DNA of 64,000 bases, taken from contig NZ_CP010523.2 of NCBI RefSeq assembly GCF_000828055.2, positions 4,464,001-4,528,000 of the forward strand, given 5' to 3'. Positions 25,552-35,959 of the stretch are shown here, one piece after another (the stretch's first letter is position 1; every line of letters starts with the position of its first letter). The translations under genes and the position numbers were made by a program. The DNA comes from Klebsiella variicola (GTDB taxonomy: Bacteria; Pseudomonadota; Gammaproteobacteria; Enterobacterales; Enterobacteriaceae). The notes beneath the pieces were generated by a model, which saw only the letters and a list, made by a program, of their open reading frames with translations, did no database searches and had not been told where the DNA came from.

Positions 25552-25579
25552 TCAGAGTCATTTTATAGCGCTAAGTTCC
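25552..25579 (-). promoter_or_regulatory. Sigma-E promoter of degP
   Basis: On the minus strand GGAACTT (-35), a 16-bp spacer and TCTGA (-10) match the sigma-E consensus and the known E. coli degP promoter. It lies about 50 bp upstream of the start codon. A single GTAAA at 25621-25625 upstream could be half of a CpxR site, but I cannot see a convincing second half. Confidence 0.85.
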
Positions 25580-25636
25580 GGAATTAAGTTTCTGGAAAAA
25601 GTAAAAATTTATTGTTCATCTTTACAAAACTCCAGC

Positions 25637-27151
25637 CTATTCCACCGCCATCAGTCGCCGATATTCATCCCACGCATACAAATCCGTCATTCCGCTGATA
25701 TAATCCTGGATCAGACGGCAGCGATAATAGTATTCCATCAGCGCAAATTCAGGCGCCGTGCGCACCAGCTTATTTACTGCTTCAACATAGGCCAGCCGGT
25801 GACGGGTTGAAAGTTTCTGATACAGCCGGGAGGCAATGGGTAACCGCCGTACCCGCTCCTGCGCCACTAATTCGCTGAAATCCTCCAGAGATAATTTCAG
25901 CAGCGGCTGATAGATATCCAGCAGGCCGCTAATCACCCGGTAGCCCTGCAATTCCAGCTGCTCGACATCCGGATGGCTAAAGACCTGTTTCATCGCTACA
26001 TTTTTATAGAGTTCCAGCAGCTGGCTGCAATCGCTATCGTCCTCAAGCAGCGCATGATTAAAGTCGCCAGTGAAGATGGCCGGCAGGTTATCAATAAATC
26101 GGCGCGCCGCGTAGGGCACCAGCTTATTCAGCGTGTTTACCCGCAAATACATAAAAAACTGATCTTCCGCGCTCTGTCGCAGGTAATTAGCTCGCGATTT
26201 TTCCCAGGCATTTTCCACTACCTGAGAGAATAACGATCCTTTTTCATGGTTGCCCCAGGCGTCGTAAAGATGCTGATAAAGCTGCTCGGCGCTGAAAATA
26301 CGTTTTTCAACCGCGTCCTCGAGATCCGCGACGCAATATGAGATGTCATCCGCGGCCTCCATAATCCAGGTTAATGGGAATCGATTGTAAGGTGCCAGAT
26401 CCAGTTCTTTACGCAGGCGCGCGACATACTCTTCTTCGGCTAAATAATAGCCAGGCTTCTTCATTAAATAACTGTGACTGGCTGGCGTCGCCTCGAACCA
26501 CCACGCCGGTCGGGTATATTTCAGGATACAGCCCACCTGCGCCCAGGTCAGATTCATCCGCATCAGCGTGTGGACCAGACGAATCCCCTGCGCGTTGCCC
26601 TCAAAGCTGCAGAGATCCTGGCGCACTTTACGCCGCAGCGCATTCAGCGCCGTTTCCCCTTCGTGCAGGCGTAACGCCTGCACCTCGCAGCGATCGTCGG
26701 TCAACGGCTGGCCGAGCGCATCGCCGGGGGCCAGGCGCTGGCGAAACCAGTCGTTAATCGCCGCCTCGCCAAAGTGGCCAAACGGCGGGTTGCCAATGTC
26801 GTGCATCAGGCAGGCCATTTCAACCACGCTCTCGAATGGCCCGGTCAGCTCTTCCAGGCCATACTCTTCCAGTAGCTTCTGCTCTTTCAGCCTGCTCAGC
26901 ACTTCTTTGGCGATATAGCGCCCCACCTGCTGCACCTCCAGCGAGTGGGTCAGGCGAGTACGGACCGCCGCGTTGCGCTCCAGCGGGAAGACCTGGGTTT
27001 TTTGCTGTAGGCGGCGGATGGCCGGCGAGTTGACGATCCGCCCGCGATCGCTTTCGAAGATCCGCAGGATGTCGCGCTCCGTCTCCACCCGCGGCGGCGA
27101 ACGGAAGCGTCGACGCCAGTTTATCTTGTTGCGAAAATCAATCTTTGCCAT
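25637..27151 (-). CDS. dgt: dGTP triphosphohydrolase
   Basis: Hydrolyses dGTP to deoxyguanosine and tripolyphosphate. The 504-residue protein has the HD-domain ligands His69 (TRLTHSLEV) and His117-Asp118 ([15 protein letters not shown]) and later conserved ITW...AADDISY. The length matches the E. coli hexameric enzyme (505). It is divergent from mtnN with an 83-bp gap that must hold both promoters. dGTPases of this family have been linked to nucleotide-pool control and limiting phage DNA synthesis; no phage context exists here. Confidence 0.97.
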   Translation of the reverse strand: MAKIDFRNKINWRRRFRSPPRVETERDILRIFESDRGRIVNSPAIRRLQQKTQVFPLERNAAVRTRLTHSLEVQQVGRYIAKEVLSRLKEQKLLEEYGLEELTGPFESVVEMACLMHDIGNPPFGHFGEAAINDWFRQRLAPGDALGQPLTDDRCEVQALRLHEGETALNALRRKVRQDLCSFEGNAQGIRLVHTLMRMNLTWAQVGCILKYTRPAWWFEATPASHSYLMKKPGYYLAEEEYVARLRKELDLAPYNRFPLTWIMEAADDISYCVADLEDAVEKRIFSAEQLYQHLYDAWGNHEKGSLFSQVVENAWEKSRANYLRQSAEDQFFMYLRVNTLNKLVPYAARRFIDNLPAIFTGDFNHALLEDDSDCSQLLELYKNVAMKQVFSHPDVEQLELQGYRVISGLLDIYQPLLKLSLEDFSELVAQERVRRLPIASRLYQKLSTRHRLAYVEAVNKLVRTAPEFALMEYYYRCRLIQDYISGMTDLYAWDEYRRLMAVE

Positions 27152-27234
27152 AGCCTCTCCCGCGCGAGCAATACGCTTCCCCTTAAGCGCATGATAGACT
27201 ATGCAACTAAACCTGACACATCGCGAGTAAATCT

Positions 27235-27933
27235 ATGAAAATTGGCATTATTGGCGCTATGGAAGAGGAAGTTACCCTCCTGCGCGACAAAATCGAAAAC
27301 CGCCAGACTATCACTATTGGCGGGAGCGAAATCTATACCGGCCAACTTCACGGCGTTGACGTCGCTCTGCTGAAGTCTGGTATCGGGAAAGTGGCGGCGG
27401 CGACGGGCGCGACCCTGCTGCTGGAGCGCTGCCAGCCTGACGTGATCATTAATACCGGTTCTGCCGGCGGCCTCGCGCCGACGCTGAAGGTCGGCGATAT
27501 CGTCGTCTCCGATGAAGCGCGCTACCACGATGCCGACGTCACCGCCTTCGGTTATGACTATGGCCAGTTGCCTGGCTGCCCGGCGGGCTTTAAAGCGGAC
27601 GATAAGCTGGTGGCCGCCGCCGAAGACTGCATTAAAGCGTTAGATCTCAATGCCGTTCGCGGCCTGATCGTCAGCGGCGATGCCTTCATTAACGGCTCCG
27701 TCGCGCTGGCGAAGATCCGCCATAATTTCCCGCAGGCAATCGCCGTGGAAATGGAAGCGACCGCCATCGCTCACGTCTGCCATAACTTCAAGGTTCCCTT
27801 CGTGGTGGTTCGCGCCATCTCCGACGTGGCCGATCAGCAGTCCCACCTCAGTTTTGAGGAGTTCCTTGCGGTCGCCGCCAGACAGTCCACCCTGATGGTG
27901 GAGAATCTGGTACAGAACCTGGCACGTGGCTAA
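27235..27933 (+). CDS. mtnN: 5'-methylthioadenosine / S-adenosylhomocysteine nucleosidase
   Basis: Removes adenine from methylthioadenosine and S-adenosylhomocysteine, feeding methionine recycling and the AI-2 precursor path (also called pfs). The 232-residue protein shows the catalytic residues Glu12, Glu174 and Asp197 (AISDVAD) at E. coli positions and the GSAGGL loop. It overlaps btuF by 8 bp. Confidence 0.97.
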   Translation: MKIGIIGAMEEEVTLLRDKIENRQTITIGGSEIYTGQLHGVDVALLKSGIGKVAAATGATLLLERCQPDVIINTGSAGGLAPTLKVGDIVVSDEARYHDADVTAFGYDYGQLPGCPAGFKADDKLVAAAEDCIKALDLNAVRGLIVSGDAFINGSVALAKIRHNFPQAIAVEMEATAIAHVCHNFKVPFVVVRAISDVADQQSHLSFEEFLAVAARQSTLMVENLVQNLARG

Positions 27934-28726
27934 GTCGCTATCCTTCGCGCTTGCCGCGCTGCTGTTACTCGCCCCGGCGTGGCTACTGGCCGCGCCGCGG
28001 GTGGTCACCCTCTCCCCCGCCAATACCGAACTGGCCTTTGCCGCCGGGATCACGCCGGTCGGCGTCAGCAGCTATTCCGATTATCCGCCGCAGGCCAAAA
28101 CCATAGAACAGGTTGCCAGCTGGCAGGGGATGAACCTGGAGCGCATCGTGGCGCTAAAGCCAGACGTGGTGCTGGCCTGGCGCGGGGGCAATGCCGAACG
28201 CCAGGTTAACCAGCTGCAGTCGCTGGGTATTCATGTCCTCTGGGTGCAGACCTCGACGATAGAAGAGATCATCGCCACCCTGCGTCAGCTGGCGCAGTGG
28301 AGCCCGCAGCCGGAAAAAGCGCAGCAGGCGGCGCAGGCGATGCAGCAGGAATACGATACGCTGAAAGCGCGCTATGCCAATGCGCCGAAGAAACGCGTCT
28401 TCCTGCAGTTCGGATCCGCGCCGCTATTCACCAGTGGTCCCGGTTCGATTCAGGATCAGGTGCTGGGGCTGTGCGGCGGCGAGAATATCTTTGCCACCAG
28501 CCGTGTTCCCTGGCCGCAGGTGAGCCGCGAACAGGTGCTGGCCCGCCAGCCGCAGGCGATCGTGGTGACCGGCGACGCCAGCCGCATTGCCGAAGCGCAG
28601 CGCTTTTGGCAACATCAGCTCACCATTTCGTTGATTGCGTTACACAGCGACTGGTTTGAACGCGCAAGCCCACGTATTATCCTCGCCGCCAAACAACTTT
28701 GTGCGGCGCTTGACCAGGTAAAATAA
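27926..28726 (+). CDS. btuF: Vitamin B12 periplasmic binding protein (GTG start)
   Basis: Captures cobalamin delivered by BtuB and hands it to the BtuCD ABC importer. The 266-residue precursor has a signal peptide of about 22 residues (mature APRVVTLSP). The [15 protein letters not shown] region and the C-terminal [14 protein letters not shown] stretch are typical of class III helical-backbone binding proteins. Translation begins at GTG inside the mtnN 3' end, implying coupling. btuCD are not nearby, as in E. coli. Confidence 0.95.
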   Translation: MAKSLSFALAALLLLAPAWLLAAPRVVTLSPANTELAFAAGITPVGVSSYSDYPPQAKTIEQVASWQGMNLERIVALKPDVVLAWRGGNAERQVNQLQSLGIHVLWVQTSTIEEIIATLRQLAQWSPQPEKAQQAAQAMQQEYDTLKARYANAPKKRVFLQFGSAPLFTSGPGSIQDQVLGLCGGENIFATSRVPWPQVSREQVLARQPQAIVVTGDASRIAEAQRFWQHQLTISLIALHSDWFERASPRIILAAKQLCAALDQVK

Positions 28727-28762
28727 TCATCCGGCACACCGGATGTTCAGTGGGAATCAACG

Positions 28763-29386
28763 ATGCTTGTCTATTGGCTGGATATTATTGGCACGGCTGT
28801 CTTCGCGATCTCCGGCGTTCTGCTGGCGGGAAAATTACGCATGGACCCATTCGGCGTGCTGGTGTTAGGCGTGGTGACGGCGGTGGGCGGCGGAACCATC
28901 CGCGACATGGCGCTGGCGAATGGCCCGGTATTCTGGGTCAAAGATCCCACCGATCTGGTGGTGGCGATGGTCACCAGCATGCTGACCATCCTGCTGGTCC
29001 GCCAGCCGCGTCGGCTGCCGAAATGGATACTGCCCGTTCTTGATGCCGTCGGTCTGGCGGTGTTTGTCGGCATCGGCGTCAATAAAGCCTTTCTCGCCGG
29101 CAGTGGTCCGCTGGTGGCGGTCTGCATGGGGGTGGTCACCGGCGTCGGCGGCGGGATTATCCGTGACGTGCTGGCGCGCGAAATTCCCATGATTCTGCGC
29201 ACCGAGATCTACGCCACCGCCTGTATTGTCGGCGGCATTGTCCACGCTACAGCGCACGACACCTTCCATCTCCCGCTGGAGAATTCGGCGATGATGGGCA
29301 TGGTGGTGACACTGGTGATCCGTCTGGCGGCGATCCGCTGGCACCTGAAGCTGCCGACGTTTGCCCTGGACGATAACGGGCGGTAG
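28763..29386 (+). CDS. yadS: TRIC-family (UPF0126) membrane protein YadS
   Basis: Seven-segment inner-membrane protein of 207 residues. It contains two internally repeated halves, each with a glycine-rich VTAVGGGTIRDM / VTGVGGGIIRDV motif, the signature of prokaryotic homologues of trimeric intracellular cation channels. Ion conduction is a family inference; the physiological role in enterobacteria is not settled. It begins 36 bp after btuF and may share its transcript. Confidence 0.93.
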   Translation: MLVYWLDIIGTAVFAISGVLLAGKLRMDPFGVLVLGVVTAVGGGTIRDMALANGPVFWVKDPTDLVVAMVTSMLTILLVRQPRRLPKWILPVLDAVGLAVFVGIGVNKAFLAGSGPLVAVCMGVVTGVGGGIIRDVLAREIPMILRTEIYATACIVGGIVHATAHDTFHLPLENSAMMGMVVTLVIRLAAIRWHLKLPTFALDDNGR

Positions 29387-29393
29387 TAAAAGC

Positions 29394-29424
29394 AAAACGG
29401 TAACCTTAAGGTTACCGTTTTTCG
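29394..29424. terminator. Bidirectional terminator between yadS and erpA
   Basis: AAAACGGTAACC, a four-base TTAA loop and GGTTACCGTTTT form a perfect 12-bp stem with T-rich arms on both strands, suiting the convergent yadS and erpA. Confidence 0.9.
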
Positions 29425-29471
29425 CGTTGGCTCCCTCTCGCTGGAGGAGAAGGCGCCCGGTCGCACTCGCT

Positions 29472-29816
29472 TTAAACGCTGAATGAGGAACCGCAACCGC
29501 AGGTGCTTTTCGCGTTCGGGTTGGTCACGATGAAACGCGAACCTTCCAGACCCTCGGTATAGTCGACGGCGCCGCCGACCAGATACTGCAGGCTCATTGG
29601 GTCAACCACCAGGCCGACGCCCTGTTTCTCGATGGTCATATCGCCTTCGTTCACCTGATCGTCAAAGGTGAAGCCATACTGGAAACCGCTGCAACCGCCG
29701 CCGGTGATATACACGCGCAGTTTCAGGTTCGGATTATCTTCATCCGCAATCAGGTGTTTTACTTTGTTGGCTGCGGCTTCGGTAAACTCCAGCGGCAACG
29801 CTACGTCATCACTCAT
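29472..29816 (-). CDS. erpA: Iron-sulfur cluster insertion protein ErpA
   Basis: A-type carrier that delivers Fe-S clusters to apoproteins, notably the isoprenoid enzymes IspG and IspH and respiratory enzymes. The 114-residue protein has the three cysteine ligands Cys42 (GGCSGFQ), Cys106 and Cys108 ([11 protein letters not shown]). It is convergent with yadS and 81 bp downstream of clcA. Confidence 0.97.
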   Translation of the reverse strand: MSDDVALPLEFTEAAANKVKHLIADEDNPNLKLRVYITGGGCSGFQYGFTFDDQVNEGDMTIEKQGVGLVVDPMSLQYLVGGAVDYTEGLEGSRFIVTNPNAKSTCGCGSSFSV

Positions 29817-29897
29817 TTTTTGCTCCCATTGATACTTCCGGCCGGTTAAAGAATAACCGGACCTTTTGAGCCATTATCTAATACCCTGGTAAATCGT

Positions 29898-31316
29898 TCA
29901 AGTATTCTCCCGCGGTGCCTGCTGCGCTTTTGCCGCCTGCTCGGCCTCCTGCTTCGCCAGAGTACGTTGCAGAATGGTCGAATACAAAGGCTTACCGCCG
30001 AGGAATTGCGCCAGTAGTGTTGCGCCAAGGCAGGTAATAATCATTGGCAAAATGAGCTGATAGTTATCCGTCATCTCCAGCACCAGCACAATCCCGGTGA
30101 GCGGCGCGCGCACCGAGGCGGCCAGCAGCGCCCCCATCCCGGCGATGGCGAAGGTGCCGGCATCGAGATGGTAGGCCGGAAACAGCGGAATAGCCGCCAT
30201 GCCGAACGCCGTGCCCAGCAAGGTGCCCAGCGCCAGCATCGGCGCGAAGATCCCCCCCGGCGCGCCGGAAGAGAAGCAGATCAGCGTGGTCACCACGCGG
30301 GCAATAAAGATAAACAGCAGCAAACCGACGGAGAAATTACCGGCGGCGGCGATGGGGATCAGGTTAAAGCCACCGCCCACCGCGGAGGGCTGCATCAGCC
30401 CCAGCAGGCCGCAGATCCCGCCGATGACCCCGCCCATCAATACCCATTTTTTGATATTGCCACCGTGGATGCGCTGGAAGATATCCTGGGTGCGCAGCAC
30501 CAGGAAGTTAAACAGCGGACCAAAGCAACCAAAGAGCATGCCCAGCACCAGATACAGCCACAGGGTATTCACCGGGGCGTTGCTCAGCTTGCCTACCTCA
30601 ATGATCGCCGCTTCGCCATTGAAAATACGAAACACAATGCTCGACATGATCACGCCGGTAAATACCGCTTTAATGGAGATCAGGTTGTAGCGAAACTGCG
30701 GGCGCATCTCTTCGATGATAAACAGAATACCGGCCAGCGGCGCATTAAAGGCCGCCGAGAGCCCCGACGCCGCACCGGTCGCCAGCAGCGTGTGCCGCGC
30801 CTCCGGAATGCGCATGCGGAAGATATCCAGCACCATGCGTCCAATGTTGCCGCCAAGCTGCACCATCGGCCCTTCGCGTCCCAGCACCATTCCGGCGCCC
30901 AGGGTCCCCATGCCGCCGATGAATTTCACCGGCAGCACGCGCCACCAGCGCACCGGCCGCAGCTCCTCCAGCGCCCCTTCGATTTCCGGGATCCCGGAGC
31001 CGCCCGCCTCCGGCGCAAAGCGGCGCACGAGAAAATAACCGACCATTGCCAGCAGCGCCGACAAGATAAACGCCAGCGGCCAGACCAGATACCAATGATC
31101 GGCCACCTGCGCCAGCGCGCCGATCCGCTGGTTCTGCACCCAGTTCACGCTCTTTTCAAACGCCACGCCCACCAGACCGGCCAGCGTGCCAACCACCGCC
31201 GCCATCAACAGGACCGCCAGCGGCGTTTTATCGCGCTGAATCAAACGGCGCACCGCATCGCCGCGACGTACCCGCACGAACTGATGTGCTTCAAAAGAGG
31301 GAGTTTCTGCTTTCAT
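29898..31316 (-). CDS. clcA: H+/Cl- exchange transporter ClcA
   Basis: Inner-membrane CLC antiporter exchanging two chloride ions for one proton, used in extreme acid resistance. From the ATG at 31316 it is 472 residues. The selectivity motifs GSGIP (106-110), GREGP (146-150, gating Glu148) and GIFAP are visible among about 18 membrane helices. The in-frame ATG at 31409 would add 31 residues absent from E. coli ClcA (473) and is rejected. Divergent from hemL across a 180-bp gap. Confidence 0.96.
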   Translation of the reverse strand: MKAETPSFEAHQFVRVRRGDAVRRLIQRDKTPLAVLLMAAVVGTLAGLVGVAFEKSVNWVQNQRIGALAQVADHWYLVWPLAFILSALLAMVGYFLVRRFAPEAGGSGIPEIEGALEELRPVRWWRVLPVKFIGGMGTLGAGMVLGREGPMVQLGGNIGRMVLDIFRMRIPEARHTLLATGAASGLSAAFNAPLAGILFIIEEMRPQFRYNLISIKAVFTGVIMSSIVFRIFNGEAAIIEVGKLSNAPVNTLWLYLVLGMLFGCFGPLFNFLVLRTQDIFQRIHGGNIKKWVLMGGVIGGICGLLGLMQPSAVGGGFNLIPIAAAGNFSVGLLLFIFIARVVTTLICFSSGAPGGIFAPMLALGTLLGTAFGMAAIPLFPAYHLDAGTFAIAGMGALLAASVRAPLTGIVLVLEMTDNYQLILPMIITCLGATLLAQFLGGKPLYSTILQRTLAKQEAEQAAKAQQAPRENT

Positions 31317-31496
31317 GCCATTATCAATTATTGGTAATACAAATGAAGAGAGAGGCATTTTAGCCGTCCCGGCGCGCTGCGTCGTCAAAAAAATGCCCTT
31401 GCGGCACATTGTTTCAATTGGGCAAAACTTTCATAACCATCCTGGAATAACTTAGAATAGCCGATAAAACATTTTTCACGAACCAGGACCCTGGCC

Positions 31497-32777
31497 ATGA
31501 GCAAATCTGAAAATCTATACCATGCTGCGCGCGAACTGATCCCCGGCGGCGTTAACTCGCCGGTGCGCGCCTTCACCGGCGTCGGCGGCACGCCGCTGTT
31601 TATCGAACGCGCGGATGGCGCCTATCTTTATGACGTGGACGGGAAGGCCTATATCGATTATGTCGGCTCCTGGGGTCCGATGGTGCTGGGCCACAACCAC
31701 CCGGCTATCCGCAATGCGGTGATCGAAGCGGCGTCCCGCGGCCTGAGCTTTGGCGCGCCGACCGAAATGGAAGTGAAAATGGCGGAGCTGGTGACCGAGC
31801 TGGTCCCGACCATGGATATGGTGCGGATGGTGAACTCCGGCACCGAAGCGACCATGAGCGCCATTCGCCTGGCCCGCGGCTTCACCGGCCGCGATAAGAT
31901 CATTAAGTTCGAAGGCTGCTATCACGGCCATGCCGACTGTCTGCTGGTGAAAGCCGGTTCCGGCGCGCTGACCCTCGGCCAGCCAAACTCGCCGGGCGTG
32001 CCAGCCGATTTCGCGAAACATACCCTGACCTGCACCTATAACGACCTCGCCTCGGTACGCGCGGCGTTCGAGCAATATCCACAGGATATCGCCTGCATCA
32101 TCGTCGAGCCGGTCGCCGGGAATATGAACTGCATTCCGCCGCAGCCGGAGTTCCTGCCGGGCCTGCGCGCGTTGTGCGACGAATTTGGCGCCCTGCTGAT
32201 CATCGACGAAGTGATGACCGGCTTCCGCGTGGCGCTGGCGGGCGCCCAGGCTTATTACGGCGTGGAGCCGGATCTGACCTGTCTCGGGAAAATCATCGGC
32301 GGCGGGATGCCGGTGGGCGCCTTCGGCGGCCGCCGCGAAGTGATGGACGCGCTGGCGCCGACCGGCCCGGTGTACCAGGCTGGTACGCTCTCCGGTAACC
32401 CGATCGCCATGGCCGCTGGCTTCGCCTGCTTAAGCGAAGTGGCGCAGCCGGGTGTGCATGAAACCCTGACCGATCTGACCAACCAGCTGGCGGATGGCCT
32501 GCTGAACGCGGCGCGCGAAACCGGGATCCCGCTGGTGGTCAATAACGTCGGCGGCATGTTCGGCATCTTCTTTACCGATGCCGAAACCGTCACCTGCTAT
32601 CAGGACGTGGTGAAGTGCGATGTCGAACGCTTCAAGCGCTTCTTCCACCTGATGCTGGAGGAAGGCGTGTACCTGGCGCCGTCGGCATTTGAAGCCGGCT
32701 TTATGTCCATCGCTCACAGCGAAGAGGACATTAACAACACCATCGACGCCGCCCGTCGGGTGTTTGCCAAACTGTAA
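31497..32777 (+). CDS. hemL: Glutamate-1-semialdehyde 2,1-aminomutase
   Basis: PLP enzyme that converts glutamate-1-semialdehyde to 5-aminolevulinate, the committed precursor of haem and sirohaem. The 426 residues match E. coli. The PLP-binding Lys265 is in [17 protein letters not shown], and the preceding [12 protein letters not shown] motif holds the aspartate that contacts the pyridine nitrogen. The gene stands alone and is followed by a triplicated REP-like repeat. Confidence 0.98.
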   Translation: MSKSENLYHAARELIPGGVNSPVRAFTGVGGTPLFIERADGAYLYDVDGKAYIDYVGSWGPMVLGHNHPAIRNAVIEAASRGLSFGAPTEMEVKMAELVTELVPTMDMVRMVNSGTEATMSAIRLARGFTGRDKIIKFEGCYHGHADCLLVKAGSGALTLGQPNSPGVPADFAKHTLTCTYNDLASVRAAFEQYPQDIACIIVEPVAGNMNCIPPQPEFLPGLRALCDEFGALLIIDEVMTGFRVALAGAQAYYGVEPDLTCLGKIIGGGMPVGAFGGRREVMDALAPTGPVYQAGTLSGNPIAMAAGFACLSEVAQPGVHETLTDLTNQLADGLLNAARETGIPLVVNNVGGMFGIFFTDAETVTCYQDVVKCDVERFKRFFHLMLEEGVYLAPSAFEAGFMSIAHSEEDINNTIDAARRVFAKL

Positions 32778-32803
32778 GGTACTTGAAGGCCTGGTGGCGC
32801 AGG

Positions 32804-33068
32804 GATTTTCCCGGAGGCGGCGCGCTGCGCCTTATCCGGGCTACCAAATCGCACAGCGCTGTAGCCCCGGTAAGCGCTAGCGCCACCGGGGATTTTCCCG
32901 GAGGCGGCGCGCTGCGCCTTGTCCGGGCTACCAAATTGCACAGCGCTGTAGCCCCGGTAAGCGCTAGCGCCACCGGGGATTTTCCCTGAGGCGGCGCGCT
33001 GCGCCTTGTCCGGGCTACCAAATCGCACAGCGCTGTAGCCCCGGTAAGCGCTAGCGCCACCGGGGATA
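32804..33068. repeat. Three tandem copies of an 87-bp REP/BIME-like unit
   Basis: The 309-bp gap between convergent hemL and fhuB holds three direct copies of an 87-bp unit (GATTTTCCC at 32804, 32891 and 32978; a fourth partial GAT at 33065), differing at only a few positions. Each unit contains two palindromes, CCCGGAGGCGGCGC...GTCCGGG and CCCCGGT-aa-GCGCTAGCGC-c-ACCGGGG, so it is a two-hairpin unit. No gene is convincing here. Confidence 0.92.
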
Positions 33069-33086
33069 TTGAGGCCATCGGGATCG

Positions 33087-35069
33087 TTAGCGGCTCTGCT
33101 TTCTCAGCAAATAGATAAAGTACGGCGCGCCGATAAAGGTCGACAACAGCCCCGCCGGGATCTGGTAGGGGAACATCATCATTCGCCCGCACCAGTCGGC
33201 AAAGACCAGCAGCATCCCGCCCGTCAGCCCGGAAATCACCATATGCGGCATCGTCCGGCGGAATCCCAGCATCCTCGCAATGTGCGGCGCCATCAGGCCA
33301 ACGAAACTTAACGGCCCAATGGTGAGCGTCGCCGTCGCCGTCAGGCTCGCCGCCAGCAGCAGCAACCCGATACGCGATGGCGTCAGCGCCATCCCCACCG
33401 CCCGCGCCGCCTCGCCGCCCAGCGGCAAAATAGTCAGCCAGCGGCGGCAGAGCGGCGCCAGCGCCAGCAGCGCCAGCATCACCACGCCACTACGCAGCGC
33501 CATCTCCGGCGTCGCGCTATAGGTCGAACCGGACATCCACGTCAGGATCTGCGCCATGCGCGGATCGCCGCTGGCCTGCAGCATCATCAACAGCATGGTG
33601 AAGGCGGTACTCAGCGCCATCCCCGCCAGCAGCATCCGGTGCGGCGAGAAACCGCCGCGCCCGGCGGCGATCAGAATAACCAGCAGCGTTGCCGCCGCGC
33701 CAAGGCTGCCGGCAGGCAGCAGCCAGACAAAGGCGTTGCCCGGCACGAAGAACAGCATCAATACCACACCGAACGCCGCGCCAGAGCTGATGCCCAGTAC
33801 TTCCGGGCTGGCCATCGGGTTGCCGGTCAGGCGTTGAATGATGCAGCCCGCGACCGCCAGCATCACCCCGGCGAACAGCGCCGAGAGCACACGTGGCCAG
33901 CGCCAGGGCATCAGTTGCGCCAGCAGATCGCCGCTGGCCCACTGCCAGCCATGGGCATCGCGACCAAAGGTCAGCGCGGCGGTTATCGCCAACAGCAGCA
34001 GCGCTAAGCCGCCCAGCGCGAACCACGGCACGTGGCGGCGCTCAATCAGCGCTTTATCGCCGCCATTCATCACCGGGGCGCTGATGCTGCGCAGCCGCGG
34101 CAGCAGCCACAGCAATAAAGGCGCGCCAATCAGCGCGGTGACTGACCCGGTCGAGACTTCCCGCCAGACCCGGCTGAGCCAGAGAATAATTTGATCGGAA
34201 AGCCACAGGATCAACGCGCCAATTAGCGCCGCCAGCAGCAATCGCGGCAGCAGGCGGCGGGCGCCGAGCATTTTCGCCAGCAGCGGCGCGAACAGACCGA
34301 TAAAGCCGATAATGCCGACCGCGTTAACCAGCAGCGCGCTGATGGCAATCGCCAGCGTCAGCACGCCAAGCCGCGCCAGAGACAGCGCCAGCCCAAGGTT
34401 ACGCGCCACGCCATCATCGAGTCCCATCAGGGTTAACGGGCGTAGCAATAACAGCGTCAACATCGCGCCGCCGAGCAGCTGCGGCCACAGGCGTTGCACC
34501 ACGCTCCAGTCGGTCTGCGTCAGGGTGCCGGTACTCCACAGGAACATGCTTTGCAGCTGATCGTGATGGAAAATCACCATCAGCTGATTGACCGCGCCGC
34601 AATAGAGACTCACTACCAGGCCGGCCAGGATCAGCGTCACCGGCGACAGACGTTTGCCCCACGAGACGCCAAACACCAGCGCCCCCACCAGACAAGCCCC
34701 AGCCAGCGCCGCAAACTGCGAGGCCAGCACGCCAGGGATGGCCCATAGCGTCGTCACCGTCATTCCCAGCTGTGCGCCGGTGGCGACGCCGAGCGTGGTT
34801 GGCTCCGCCAGCGGGTTACGCAGCACCTGCTGGAACAGCACGCCGACCAGCCCCAGCCCGGCGCCGACCAGCAGCGATATCGCCAGCCTCGGCAGCAGGC
34901 TGTAATGGAACAGCATCTGGGCGATATTATCGATATCCGGCTGCCACAGCGCCTGACGCCATTGCGCGTAAGGTAAAGCGACATTGAGGTTGACGATGCT
35001 CAGCGCGAAAGCGGCAACCAGCAGCCCGGTCAGCAGGAAAATGGCTAACGGCGAGAGACGCGCGTTCAT
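33087..35069 (-). CDS. fhuB: Ferrichrome ABC transporter permease FhuB
   Basis: Inner-membrane permease for iron(III)-hydroxamate siderophores. At 660 residues it is a fused tandem of two FecCD-type permease halves (about 1-330 and 331-660, ten membrane segments each), each with the conserved GAxxGVV and GLVAPHIAR-type loops that contact FhuC. The ATG at 35069 overlaps the fhuD stop by ATGA and gives the E. coli length; an in-frame start at 35198 lies inside fhuD and is rejected. Last gene of fhuACDB. Confidence 0.97.
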   Translation of the reverse strand: MNARLSPLAIFLLTGLLVAAFALSIVNLNVALPYAQWRQALWQPDIDNIAQMLFHYSLLPRLAISLLVGAGLGLVGVLFQQVLRNPLAEPTTLGVATGAQLGMTVTTLWAIPGVLASQFAALAGACLVGALVFGVSWGKRLSPVTLILAGLVVSLYCGAVNQLMVIFHHDQLQSMFLWSTGTLTQTDWSVVQRLWPQLLGGAMLTLLLLRPLTLMGLDDGVARNLGLALSLARLGVLTLAIAISALLVNAVGIIGFIGLFAPLLAKMLGARRLLPRLLLAALIGALILWLSDQIILWLSRVWREVSTGSVTALIGAPLLLWLLPRLRSISAPVMNGGDKALIERRHVPWFALGGLALLLLAITAALTFGRDAHGWQWASGDLLAQLMPWRWPRVLSALFAGVMLAVAGCIIQRLTGNPMASPEVLGISSGAAFGVVLMLFFVPGNAFVWLLPAGSLGAAATLLVILIAAGRGGFSPHRMLLAGMALSTAFTMLLMMLQASGDPRMAQILTWMSGSTYSATPEMALRSGVVMLALLALAPLCRRWLTILPLGGEAARAVGMALTPSRIGLLLLAASLTATATLTIGPLSFVGLMAPHIARMLGFRRTMPHMVISGLTGGMLLVFADWCGRMMMFPYQIPAGLLSTFIGAPYFIYLLRKQSR

Positions 35070-35959
35070 ACCGCCGCCCTCCCCTGCGCATCGGCCAGCA
35101 CGCGGGCGAAATGCATCGCCGACAGCGTCGCGCCATAGAACCACACCGCCGGAACCCGCTGGAAACGCCCCGCGCGCACGAACGGCATCGCCTGCCACAG
35201 CGGGGTCGCCAACAGCTGGGCCATCTCCCGATCGTTGCCATGATCGAAACAGATCACATCGGCCTCGTTAAATGCCGCCAGCCGATCAATACCGACGGTG
35301 ACGCTGCCCCAGAATGCCGCTTCGCCGCGCCAGGCGTTTTGAATGCCAAAGCGGTCAAGCACCTCCTGGAACAGGCAGTTCTCACCGAATACCAGCACGT
35401 GGCGGGCATCAAGCAGCGAAATCATCAGCAGTGGGCGATCGCCACGCCGGGCAAATCGCGGACGCAGGTTCTCCATCAGCGCGTCGAACTCCGCCAGATG
35501 GCGCTTCGCCTGCTGTTGTTTACCCAGCAGGTCGGCCATTTCCAGTAGCGAACGCTGGGCCATCGCCAGCGGCCGTTTGCCGTCGCTGAAGGTGAAACCA
35601 CGGCCAGGCGCGATACGCGCCAGCTTTTCTGGCGACGGGCCATAGCCTGCCGACCAGACGATAAACGACGGTTTCATCTGCGTCAGCAGCTCAAGATTGG
35701 GTTCGGTGCGCAGGCCGACATCGATTACCGACGCGGGCAGCGCGGGTTCGTTCACCCACAGGCGATAGTTGGGAATGTCGGCCACGCCGTAGGGCGTGAC
35801 GCCAAGCGCCAGCAGCAGTTCGGCCGGCAGCCACTCCAGCGCGACGACGCGCTGCGGGTCAATGTTCGCCGCCTGCGCGCCGCGCATCTGCCACAGCAGC
35901 GGCGAGAGCGCCATCGCGGTCAGCAGGCGGCGTCGGGTTATCAGAGTTGGGTTCATCAT
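35066..35959 (-). CDS. fhuD: Ferrichrome periplasmic binding protein FhuD
   Basis: Binds hydroxamate siderophores in the periplasm and passes them to FhuBC. The signal sequence contains a twin-arginine-type RRRLLTAMAL motif and ends near AQAA at about residue 31. The mature protein has the class III fold with VALEWLPAELLLALG and AVWFYGATLSAMHFARVL ends. The first ATG overlaps the fhuC stop (ATGA); a second ATG follows at once and would give 296 residues as in E. coli. A preceding TTG codon is unlikely. Confidence 0.95.
   Translation of the reverse strand: MMNPTLITRRRLLTAMALSPLLWQMRGAQAANIDPQRVVALEWLPAELLLALGVTPYGVADIPNYRLWVNEPALPASVIDVGLRTEPNLELLTQMKPSFIVWSAGYGPSPEKLARIAPGRGFTFSDGKRPLAMAQRSLLEMADLLGKQQQAKRHLAEFDALMENLRPRFARRGDRPLLMISLLDARHVLVFGENCLFQEVLDRFGIQNAWRGEAAFWGSVTVGIDRLAAFNEADVICFDHGNDREMAQLLATPLWQAMPFVRAGRFQRVPAVWFYGATLSAMHFARVLADAQGRAAV

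Noticed and set aside
30168-31337. 389-codon plus-strand frame
   Set aside because: Antisense to clcA, rich in Arg, His and Gln as expected from GC-rich shadow frames.
32804-33068. Tandem repeats considered as a CRISPR array
   Set aside because: Units are contiguous 87-bp copies without unique spacers, so this is not a CRISPR array.
32731-33192. 153-codon minus-strand frame with a 29-residue internal repeat
   Set aside because: It is the 87-bp palindromic repeat read in frame and overlaps the ends of hemL and fhuB; no start signal or family support.
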